Assembly (NCBI RefSeq): GCF_003097615.1
Contig: NZ_QCZG01000033.1
Span: 1-41,521 of the forward strand
Source of the DNA: Pueribacillus theae
GTDB lineage: Bacteria > Bacillota > Bacilli > Bacillales > UBA6769
Direction of reading: 5' to 3'
Length of the DNA stretch: 41,521 nt
Positions within the stretch are counted from its first letter, which is position 1. Every line of letters starts with the position of its first letter. Below, one piece after another: positions 16,645-24,011 of this stretch. The position numbers and the translations under genes are program-made. The notes below the pieces were generated by a model. The model saw only the letters and a program-made list of their open reading frames with translations. It made no database searches and had not been told where the DNA came from.

Positions 16645-16672
16645 AAGGTCCAACAATAAGACCGTTTTTTTT
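16645..16672 (+). terminator. Weak terminator after ABC exporter
   Basis: GGTC - 9-base loop - GACC followed by GTTTTTTTT. The stem is short but the T tract is strong. Confidence 0.5.
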
Positions 16673-16739
16673 GAAAAAGAAAAGATATAATAGAAAATGA
16701 ATAGGACCTATATGTAAACTTTATTTAGGGGTGCAAATT

Positions 16740-17435
16740 ATGAAAGATATTTCGATACTAATTGCTGATGATGAGGAGGAAATTGCTGATCTAATTGCCT
16801 TTCATTTAGAAAAAGAAGGGTACCATGTCATGAAAGTAACGAATGGTAAAGAGGCTGTTCGTGTTGTCGAGAATCAGGTCTTTGATTTGCTGATTTTGGA
16901 TATTATGATGCCGAAAATGGATGGATATGAAGTAACCCACCGCATTCGTGAACAGCATAATATGCCTATCATATTTTTGAGTGCTAAAACATCTGATTTC
17001 GACAAAGTACAGGGACTCGTAATTGGAGCAGATGATTATATGACTAAACCATTCACTCCCATTGAATTGGTAGCTCGCGTAAATGCCCAGTTACGGCGAT
17101 TTACGACATTGAATCAAGCTAAGACCGAAAATAAATCAAATTTAGAGTTTGGTGGACTAGTTATTTCTCCTGATCAACGTGCGGTTACTCTTTACGGTGA
17201 ATATATTGATCTAACTCCTAAAGAGTTTGATATTTTGTATTTACTAGCCAGTCATCCAAAGAAAGTTTATAGTGTGGAAAACATTTTTCAGCAGGTGTGG
17301 GGCGAAGCATATTTTGAAAGTGGGAATACCGTTATGGTTCATATTCGTACGTTACGAAAAAAACTTAAAGAAGATAAACAGAAAAACAAATTAATTAAAA
17401 CTGTGTGGGGAGTCGGGTATACATTCAATGGTTAA
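16740..17435 (+). CDS. vanR: VanR-like response regulator
   Basis: OmpR-family regulator of 231 residues close to VanR of glycopeptide-resistance loci. Receiver residues D10-D11, phospho-acceptor D54, K103 (MTKPFTPIELVARV) and a C-terminal winged helix ending in IKTVWGVGYTFNG. ATG at 16740 follows GGGGTG. It is coupled to a VanS-like kinase and followed by vanY. Without vanH-vanA-vanX it probably adjusts peptidoglycan in response to wall stress and does not give true glycopeptide resistance. Confidence 0.87.
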   Translation: MKDISILIADDEEEIADLIAFHLEKEGYHVMKVTNGKEAVRVVENQVFDLLILDIMMPKMDGYEVTHRIREQHNMPIIFLSAKTSDFDKVQGLVIGADDYMTKPFTPIELVARVNAQLRRFTTLNQAKTENKSNLEFGGLVISPDQRAVTLYGEYIDLTPKEFDILYLLASHPKKVYSVENIFQQVWGEAYFESGNTVMVHIRTLRKKLKEDKQKNKLIKTVWGVGYTFNG

Positions 17436-18534
17436 AATCGTACGAAGTTTTCGCTCAAAAATGATTGTGTTTTTTGGATTGAGTATGATTCTGTCTGGTA
17501 CCATAACCTATATAATCTTTAAAATACTTCAATATTATTATCATACTTGGGTTGATTACGGCGATTTATTAACCCATTTTCGATTATTTATGAAAAAAAT
17601 GGGAGACACTAATTTCTTTTTACTTATCTTTATCCCACTTTCTTTATTGTTTTTCTTTCTCCTTACGAAACGCTATTCTACCTATTTCAATGAGATTTCA
17701 AGAGGAATTTACTACCTTGCTCGTGGCGATTTTCAACATCAAGTTGAAATCCAATCAAATGATGAGTTTAACGATATTGCGAAAGACATCAATCTCGCAA
17801 GTAAAAAATTAAAAGAAGCCATAGTAAGAGGTGACTTTTCGGAAAGCAGTAAGGATCAGCTAGTCGTAAACTTGGCGCATGATCTGCGTACACCACTGAC
17901 TTCTGTTTTGGGTTACTTGGATTTAATCCTTAAAGATGAAAGCTTGACGAAAGAACAAGTCAGGCATTTTTTAACGATTGCTTTTACTAAATCCCAACGT
18001 TTAGAAAGGCTAATTGATGAATTATTCGAAATAACTAAAATGAATTATGGAATGCTGCCAGTAGATAAAAAAAGATTAAATTTAACTGACCTGCTAAACC
18101 AATTAAATGAAGAATTGTATCCTGTATTCGAAAACAATCATTTGATTGCCCGGATGAATAGTCCGATCCATTTACCCATTTTGGGCGATGGAGATTTGCT
18201 AGCACGACTGTTTGAAAATCTTATCACTAATGCAATTCGTTATGGATATGAGGGTCAGTATGTAGATATTAATGGTTCCATTGAAGGAAATGAAGTGGTA
18301 GTACAAGTTGTGAATTATGGAGATAGCATTCCTCAAGATGAACTCCCGCATCTTTTTGATATGTTCTATACTGGAGACAAAGCACGAACCCATAGAGAGT
18401 ATAGCACAGGGTTGGGCCTGTTCATTGCGAAGAATATTGCAGAGCAGCATAATGGCTCAATTACTGCTGAAAGCAGCGTCGTACAAACAACTTTTGAAGT
18501 CCGATTACCAAAGGATAGTGAACAAAATAATTAA
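17428..18534 (+). CDS. vanS: VanS-like sensor histidine kinase
   Basis: Kinase of 368 residues. Two membrane helices (about 12-34 and 62-80) enclose a short extracellular loop, then a HAMP-type linker. H151 in VVNLAHDLRTPLTS is the phosphorylation site; the ATPase domain shows LFENLITNAIRYG, and STGLGLFIAKNI. The Asn-Leu-Ala-His-Asp-Leu-Arg form is typical of VanS. The ATG at 17428 overlaps the vanR stop by eight bases, so the two are translated together. Confidence 0.87.
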   Translation: MVKIVRSFRSKMIVFFGLSMILSGTITYIIFKILQYYYHTWVDYGDLLTHFRLFMKKMGDTNFFLLIFIPLSLLFFFLLTKRYSTYFNEISRGIYYLARGDFQHQVEIQSNDEFNDIAKDINLASKKLKEAIVRGDFSESSKDQLVVNLAHDLRTPLTSVLGYLDLILKDESLTKEQVRHFLTIAFTKSQRLERLIDELFEITKMNYGMLPVDKKRLNLTDLLNQLNEELYPVFENNHLIARMNSPIHLPILGDGDLLARLFENLITNAIRYGYEGQYVDINGSIEGNEVVVQVVNYGDSIPQDELPHLFDMFYTGDKARTHREYSTGLGLFIAKNIAEQHNGSITAESSVVQTTFEVRLPKDSEQNN

Positions 18535-18648
18535 GATAGATTGATTTCAAATACATGATTTAAGAAAAATTTAAGATTTACCCCACTCTTTTTTTAAATA
18601 GTTTTACCTATTCTTTTAAATAAAGAAGAATAAGGGGGAAACTGAAAA

Positions 18649-19542
18649 ATGAAGAAGTGGGGATTTTTACTATTATTACTTTTGTCCTTGTTTTTAACCT
18701 TCACATATAAGGGATCGTTTTTTGAATCAAAAGCAGATATACCAAATGTAGAAGTGCAGAAATATGATCAACATGAAAATGACAAAGTAGAGGATAGAAG
18801 AGCTTCCGAAAATAGCTCACAAATAGATATTGCAGAAGAACAAATTTATCAAGGAAATCTGCTATTGGTCAATAGTGAACACCCAGTTCACCAAGAGAGT
18901 ATTAAATCAGACGTGGTCAATTTATCCATGCACAATGAATTGACACAGGGGTACGTGTTATTAGGTAGTGAAATTTATATGTCAAAGGATTTTGCACATA
19001 AATTCTCAGAGATGGTTGCTGATGCTGGAAAAGATGGACTCCATAATTTCGCCATCACAAGTGGATTTCGCAGTTTTGAGGAACAAAATAAACTATATGA
19101 ACAAATGGGATCTGACCGTGCCTTACCTCCGGGTTATAGTGAACACAATTTGGGTTTATCGCTTGATGTAGGGTCTACACAAATGAAAATGGAAGATGCA
19201 CCAGAAGGAAAATGGATAGAAAAAAATGCTTGGAAATACGGCTTTATTTTACGCTACCCAGAGGATAAAATTGATATTACAGGCATCCAATATGAACCTT
19301 GGCATATTCGCTATGTTGGTTTGCCGCATAGTGCGATTATGAAGGAAAAGGGTTTTGTTTTAGAAGAATATTTAGATTACCTAAAGGAGAAAAAGAAGGT
19401 TTTGGCTAAGCTCGAAGGTAAAAAATATACTGTTACTTATTACCCTTTTTCTGAAAACATGACCATTAATATTCCGAAAAATCACGAATATGCGATTTCA
19501 GGTGACAATATGGATGGAGTAATTGTGACCGTTTACGAATGA
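18649..19542 (+). CDS. vanY: VanY-like D-Ala-D-Ala carboxypeptidase
   Basis: Zinc carboxypeptidase of 297 residues that trims the terminal D-Ala from peptidoglycan precursors outside the membrane. An N-terminal signal anchor (about 5-20) precedes a VanY domain with SGFRSFEEQ, zinc ligands H166 and D173 (GYSEHNLGLSLDVG), catalytic E216 and ligand H219 (EPWHIRYVG). AAGGGGGAAACTG precedes the ATG. A gap of about 115 bases from vanS still allows co-transcription. Removal of D-Ala would reduce glycopeptide binding to wall precursors. Confidence 0.9.
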   Translation: MKKWGFLLLLLLSLFLTFTYKGSFFESKADIPNVEVQKYDQHENDKVEDRRASENSSQIDIAEEQIYQGNLLLVNSEHPVHQESIKSDVVNLSMHNELTQGYVLLGSEIYMSKDFAHKFSEMVADAGKDGLHNFAITSGFRSFEEQNKLYEQMGSDRALPPGYSEHNLGLSLDVGSTQMKMEDAPEGKWIEKNAWKYGFILRYPEDKIDITGIQYEPWHIRYVGLPHSAIMKEKGFVLEEYLDYLKEKKKVLAKLEGKKYTVTYYPFSENMTINIPKNHEYAISGDNMDGVIVTVYE

Positions 19543-19664
19543 TAAATGAAAACAGGTTACAGCGAAAGAATTTGATGCGCTTTTGTTTCTTTTCGTATTA
19601 TAATAAGCTTAATTAGCATGAACGGCTTTGTAATTTTCAAATGGAGTTGGATAGATTAAAATGA

Positions 19665-19670
19665 TATAAT
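19665..19670 (+). promoter_or_regulatory. Toxin promoter -10 element
   Basis: TATAAT preceded by TGA forms an extended -10 (TGATATAAT). No good -35 is seen. It lies about 73 bases before the toxin start codon, leaving a structured leader. Confidence 0.5.
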
Positions 19671-19707
19671 CTTAGTATAGTTGCATACAGCTAGGTGAGC
19701 GGCCAAA

Positions 19708-19733
19708 ACCTCCACTTAAAGAAGAGGGGAGGT
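19708..19733 (+). promoter_or_regulatory. Leader hairpin hiding the toxin ribosome binding site
   Basis: ACCTCC (19708-19713) can pair with GGAGGT (19728-19733), which is the toxin Shine-Dalgarno sequence. Such masking is usual in type I toxin mRNAs and limits translation. Confidence 0.5.
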
Positions 19734-19742
19734 GAGGTCCAA

Positions 19743-19841
19743 GTGATTACGACAGACATAGCAAACGTCATTTTAGGATTCGGCATCTTCGTATTGACAT
19801 TCGTGATGGTTGTGGTCATGATCTTTCAACAAAAAAAGTAA
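19743..19841 (+). CDS. Type I toxin, holin-like hydrophobic peptide (32 residues)
   Basis: Peptide starting at GTG 19743: a polar start (VITTDIANV), one membrane helix (about 9-28, LGFGIFVLTFVMVVVMIF) and a QQKK end. This fits the Bacillus holin-like toxin family related to TxpA/BsrG, which insert in the membrane and arrest growth when made in excess. GGGAGGTGAGG lies before the start but can be masked by an upstream ACCTCC. A terminator overlaps the stop codon, and an antisense promoter faces the gene from downstream, as in 3'-overlapping toxin/antitoxin RNA pairs. Family membership is by pattern; toxicity is inferred. Confidence 0.72.
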   Translation: MITTDIANVILGFGIFVLTFVMVVVMIFQQKK

Positions 19842-19884
19842 TCACCCCTAGCTGTCCCCGGCTAAATTGGTGATTACTTTTTCA
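19834..19884. terminator. Bidirectional terminator shared by toxin and antisense RNA
   Basis: AAAAGTAATCACC (ending 19847) pairs with GGTGATTACTTTTT (19869-19882), with an inner TAGC/GCTA stem. T runs are present on both strands. Confidence 0.8.
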
Positions 19885-19925
19885 CATGATTACGCTGGCC
19901 GCTCTTCAAAGCGGGCGACTATCCT

Positions 19926-19957
19926 AGACGCAGATGCTGGCAGCATCTGCGTCTTTG
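19926..19957. repeat. Perfect 14-bp inverted repeat
   Basis: AGACGCAGATGCTG (19926-19939) and its exact complement (19941-19954) with a single central base, followed by TTTG. It could be a second terminator for toxin read-through or a 5' stabilising stem of the antisense RNA. Confidence 0.6.
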
Positions 19958-19968
19958 TATGATTACCC

Positions 19969-20010
19969 TTATTGTATTACAATTATTCATTCTAATCAAG
20001 AAAAGAGCTG
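19969..20010 (-). repeat. 42-bp repeat containing the antisense promoter, copy A
   Basis: Identical over 42 bases to 23118-23159. Contains the TTGATT-N17-TACAAT promoter of the antitoxin RNA. Copy B has no toxin gene beside it. Confidence 0.8.
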
Positions 20011-20171
20011 CTGTTCTACACGACGATCCGATTTAGTGTTATGTGAACATTTAACCATTAAAATGGGTTTTCAACACTATAATCCGATTACTCGACTTTA
20101 AATATCCTTTGATGAGTTTCTAAGGAAGATGCCGAAGCTCCATCAAATTCACTTTCATGCGAACATTTAAC

Positions 20172-20200
20172 TTGTAACACGATGTACATCGTATTACAAT
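20172..20200 (+). promoter_or_regulatory. padR promoter with palindromic operator
   Basis: -35 TTGTAA (20172-20177), 17-bp spacer, -10 TACAAT (20195-20200). The spacer is filled by a 24-bp inverted repeat (20174-20197, GTAACACGATGT / ACATCGTATTAC, 11 of 12 pairs). A repressor bound here would block the promoter, so PadR autorepression is likely. Confidence 0.65.
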
Positions 20201-20235
20201 GTTGTTATATTAAAATCGAAAGAGGCGATGGAGAA

Positions 20236-20565
20236 ATGGATAAGGAAATGATGAAAGGCAGTATAGATTTATTGCTTTTATCATTGATTGGACAACGTGA
20301 TGTATATGGGTATGAAATCACCAAAACGTTAAAGCATTTAAGTGATGGAATCTATGAAATGAGCGAAGGCACTCTTTATCCCGCACTAAAACGCCTGGAA
20401 CGAAAACAATGTGTAACTTCTTATTGGAGTCAAACGCCGGTTGGGAGACGTAAATATTATCGTATTACCGATTTGGGTAAAAAGGAACTTGAAGCTAAGA
20501 AGAAAAATTGGGATTTCATTCACAACCTGGTGAAAAGAAGTTCGGAGGGATTAGGTGAAATCTAA
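20236..20565 (+). CDS. PadR-family transcriptional regulator
   Basis: Winged-helix repressor of 109 residues: KGSIDLLLLSLIGQRDVYGYEI, EMSEGTLYPALKRLERKQC and GRRKYYRITDLGKKELE are the three family blocks. The likely start is ATG 20236 behind GAGGCGATGGAG; the longer frame from 20182 lies within the operator. It heads an operon with a membrane protein whose start overlaps its stop, the common Bacillus pair of PadR and a protein with an N-terminal HAAS/permease-prefix domain. The inducer is probably a membrane or envelope stress. Confidence 0.87.
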   Translation: MDKEMMKGSIDLLLLSLIGQRDVYGYEITKTLKHLSDGIYEMSEGTLYPALKRLERKQCVTSYWSQTPVGRRKYYRITDLGKKELEAKKKNWDFIHNLVKRSSEGLGEI

Positions 20566-21415
20566 TTTTGAACATTATGTTGAAAAAATACTAAAGCAAA
20601 CCGCATGCGGAAATGAAGAAAAAGAAGACATCAGCGAAGAGCTCATGACCCATCTGGAACTTTTAAAAGAGGAATTAATGAGAGAAGGAATGAATGAGAA
20701 GGAGGCTGAATTGGAGGCGATGGAACGTTTTGGGCCAGAGAAGGAGATAGGATGCCAATTGCAACAGTCCATTTTTCCGTACCGAAAAGAGCTTATGCTT
20801 ACATTATCTGTGTCTTCCTTTATTTTTTCCATCAGTGTGTATTTGCTTTTGCTATCTATTGAAGGGGATGCACTTATTGGATGGTTGATCCCATCTATGT
20901 TTATCAATTCATTGCTCTTCCTTATCGCTTTAAATCAAGTTGTTGGATTTAACCGCAGACGGTGGATGAATAGCATACTCATTACTCATATTATTATCGA
21001 CTTATACGGATATACGATTGTATCCTCTTTCGATCATACAGCTTTTTTGCCAATCGCAATTCTAAATTGGTTGATCATTCTTTTGGCACTCTTTCTAGTT
21101 TATCAAACAACCATTTATGAGATGAACTTACAGGGGGAAATAGTTAAAGAGGCAAAACGTCTGCACTTAATTAATCTTGTTTTAGGTGCCGTGGTGGCTG
21201 GTGTTGCATTATTCTACCTATGGGTTGGAATGTGGCTGTTTGGCGGGTATCATCCACTCATACTGCTTATGATGATTCCTTTTGTGTTGTGGATATTATT
21301 ATATTTTTTGCAGATGAAGTTACTAAAAAAACATAAAGGAAGCGCTTTTGTTATCGCTATTATTTCTATTTTGATTAATGCTTTGATACTCATTTATATC
21401 TTTTTCCCATTTTAA
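20555..21415 (+). CDS. Membrane protein with N-terminal HAAS/permease-prefix domain
   Basis: Protein of 286 residues. Residues 1-72 are the soluble helical domain often coupled to PadR regulators (NEEKEDISEELMTHLELLKEEL, EAMERFGPEKEIG). The rest contains seven or eight hydrophobic segments. Relatives (DUF1700 or permease-prefix proteins) are thought to sense or modulate membrane processes. GTG start at 20555 overlaps the padR stop, indicating coupling. No ABC or sigma-factor partner is adjacent. Confidence 0.72.
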   Translation: MKSNFEHYVEKILKQTACGNEEKEDISEELMTHLELLKEELMREGMNEKEAELEAMERFGPEKEIGCQLQQSIFPYRKELMLTLSVSSFIFSISVYLLLLSIEGDALIGWLIPSMFINSLLFLIALNQVVGFNRRRWMNSILITHIIIDLYGYTIVSSFDHTAFLPIAILNWLIILLALFLVYQTTIYEMNLQGEIVKEAKRLHLINLVLGAVVAGVALFYLWVGMWLFGGYHPLILLMMIPFVLWILLYFLQMKLLKKHKGSAFVIAIISILINALILIYIFFPF

Positions 21416-21434
21416 CAGACTAAGGAGTTTTACT

Positions 21435-22478
21435 ATGAAGAAAAGAAAGTGGTTGTGGCTTTTCGCCACCCTCGTCGCCATTAGCACGGCTATCCTCATC
21501 GCCGTTGGCTTGCTGTTTAGCAAAGGAGAAAATGAAAAACGAAACGGGTTGTCAGGAGATTTTGATATATCTGTACAAGGAACGATCGCTTATGTCAGCT
21601 ACTCAGATGGTAAACCGGAAATTCACTTATACAACCCTAAACGGTCACTGGAAATGAAAGCCTTAGAATTAGAAAATGACAAATTAATTTTAGATCCGAG
21701 CTTTTCAAATGACGGTTCCATCCTGGCCTATATCTCTACGAATAAAAATTGGGATGAAGAATTAGCAAGTACCGTTCATCAATATGATCTTGAAACAAAG
21801 GAAGATAGGGAGCTATTTTCTGTCCCATCGGCCATTACTGAAATCGAATTTTCACCGAAAGGGAAGTCATTGTTTTACTTGCAGGCTGGGGTGTTCAAGA
21901 ACTATTCACCGATTGCAAGTAAACGTCCGCATGACTTTGACCTGCATGAGTACAAATTTGCGGATAACAAACAAATCAAACATACAAACCTAAAGAAATA
22001 CTCAATGGATTCCCTTAAAAATGCACAAGACGGTAAGTCAGTATTTGTACAAATGCCGGATGATGCGGACGGAGAAACAGCTGAAGACAGCTTTGAATTA
22101 ATTCAGCGGATTTTCCAGATTCCTCTAGACCAACCGACAAACCTAAAAGTTGTTAGCGATCCTGACCGCAAAACCGATATCTATGACTTTACCGTACTTC
22201 CGAATAAAAAAGAATTCATATTTCAATCGGTTAGCAATCCAGACTCAGGGGATACCTTTCAGTATGAATTATACAAATACAATGCAGAGACAAAAGAGGA
22301 GCAGCAACTGACGAGTCTAAAGAAATACACTGAAAGCCCTGTGATTGGTCCTGATAACAAAATTTACTTTATGGTCGATAAGCGTTTTGGCCAAAAAGGT
22401 GGGGATTATCATCTCTACCGGATCAATATTGATGGAACGGAAGTTAACGAAATTCCTCTTCTGAATAACGATGAATAG
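21435..22478 (+). CDS. Membrane-anchored TolB-like beta-propeller protein
   Basis: Protein of 347 residues with an N-terminal membrane anchor (about 5-28) and an extracytoplasmic domain of repeated blades: GTIAYVSYSDGKPEIHLYN, DPSFSNDGSILAYIST, ITEIEFSPKGKSLFYLQ and SPVIGPDNKIYFM resemble TolB/WD40-type propeller strands. Such domains usually bind protein or ligand. TAAGGAG precedes the ATG, 19 bases after the previous gene, so it is the third gene of the PadR operon. Role unknown. Confidence 0.65.
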   Translation: MKKRKWLWLFATLVAISTAILIAVGLLFSKGENEKRNGLSGDFDISVQGTIAYVSYSDGKPEIHLYNPKRSLEMKALELENDKLILDPSFSNDGSILAYISTNKNWDEELASTVHQYDLETKEDRELFSVPSAITEIEFSPKGKSLFYLQAGVFKNYSPIASKRPHDFDLHEYKFADNKQIKHTNLKKYSMDSLKNAQDGKSVFVQMPDDADGETAEDSFELIQRIFQIPLDQPTNLKVVSDPDRKTDIYDFTVLPNKKEFIFQSVSNPDSGDTFQYELYKYNAETKEEQQLTSLKKYTESPVIGPDNKIYFMVDKRFGQKGGDYHLYRINIDGTEVNEIPLLNNDE

Positions 22479-22744
22479 AACCGGGACTTAAAAGAGGAAG
22501 GCAAAAGAATAAACTGGAAACTTCTTGGCCCCTTCATTTTGGAGAGGGGCGGGAGGTATATCCATTTTGCCGAATTAAAGGGTTCCTAATAGCCGAATTT
22601 TCGAAGCTTTACCAAACAGTCCTGAGAATTAATGCTTATTCAAGTTACTTTCGTAATTTGGGTTCATTATTTAAAAGCCAAATCATTGTACAAATGGCTT
22701 TTAGGTAGAAATCAATACTTGTCGATTTAAGGAGATTTCAAAAT

Positions 22745-23007
22745 TTGAATAAGAAAAAAACAAAGAATATATATGGAGTTTTATCAATCTTGATGGTATT
22801 GATCAGCATATTTACATTTTTTATTCTCAGAGGACCAAATGTAAATTTGTTGTTAATGATTATAATTCTTGGTTCTCTTTCACTACTTGGAATAATTTTT
22901 GCTGTAATTTCTAAGAGGTGGCTACCGGGGGCAATTGGTGTTTATCTAATGGTGCGGTGTTAGTTTGTGTGTATTTCTTATTATTAGCTTACGGAATAGC
23001 TGGTTAA
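22745..23007 (+). pseudogene. Frameshifted small membrane protein gene
   Basis: TTG start at 22745 behind AAGGAGA. The frame gives two hydrophobic helices and SKRWLPGAIGVYL, then MVRC and a stop at 22963. One base earlier frame continues as NGAVLVCVYFLLLAYGIAG and stops at 23007, completing a third helix. The natural reading would be VYLNGAVLV, so one A seems lost from CTAAATGG near 22950. The intact product would be about 87 residues. Sequencing error is the alternative. Family not recognised. Confidence 0.6.
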
Positions 23008-23117
23008 ATTTCACTGGCTTTAACGGAATAAGGGAACTCCATATTGTCTTGGAGTGTCATGATCACATGAAGAAGGGTTCAAGAAAGAATTCGAAAGATC
23101 TTCAATAGCGTATACCT

Positions 23118-23159
23118 TTATTGTATTACAATTATTCATTCTAATCAAGAAAAGAGCTG
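23118..23159 (-). repeat. 42-bp repeat containing an antitoxin-type promoter, copy B
   Basis: Exact copy of 19969-20010, same orientation, including TTGATT-N17-TACAAT on the minus strand. The predicted transcript would run toward 23000 and meets no toxin gene. Confidence 0.8.
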
Positions 23160-23310
23160 TTCTTTCATAGATCAGCTACGTAATGGGTACTCGAGCTTAA
23201 GATCGGGATTGCTGCGGCAACTCTTATTTTTTTGCACTAACATTGCTGAAATTTGTTGAATAGAATTCATTTTTGATCAAAATTTATTTCAAAGTAAAAC
23301 TTGAAAGGGC

Positions 23311-23358
23311 AACACACATAACACCGTTCAAATATCCATGAACGGTGTTATGTGTGTT
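23311..23358. repeat. Perfect 20-bp inverted repeat
   Basis: AACACACATAACACCGTTCA (23311-23330) and its exact complement (23339-23358) with an 8-base loop. Neither side has a T tract, so it is not an ordinary terminator. Confidence 0.75.
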
Positions 23359-23400
23359 CCAGTTGTATTGTTTATAATGTACTTAGCTTCGTTTTTAATT

Positions 23401-23926
<526 letters not shown>

Positions 23927-23960
23927 TGAACAGCACCTCCATTCAAGTGTTTTAAAGTCA

Positions 23961-23986
23961 ATTCCCGAAACAGGATAAATTAAAAC
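23961..23986 (-). promoter_or_regulatory. Sigma-B type promoter of ydaT-like gene
   Basis: Minus strand GTTTTA (23986-23981), 14-bp spacer, GGGAAT (23966-23961), close to the sigma-B consensus GTTTAA-N12-14-GGGTAT. The -10 lies 35 bases before the start codon. Confidence 0.65.
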
Positions 23987-24011
23987 AAACTTAACTGAAG
24001 GTGCGTTTTAT

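Larger units (their letters stand above)
19832..19964 (-). ncRNA. Putative antisense antitoxin RNA
   Basis: On the minus strand -35 TTGATT (19999-19994), a 17-bp spacer and -10 TACAAT (19976-19971) predict a start near 19964. The RNA would run to the bidirectional terminator at 19834-19882, about 130 nt, with a T tract (TTTTTTT) on the minus side. It overlaps the 3' end of the toxin message, the arrangement of RatA and SR4-type antitoxins. Near its 5' end is a 14-bp perfect hairpin (19926-19954). Confidence 0.55.
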
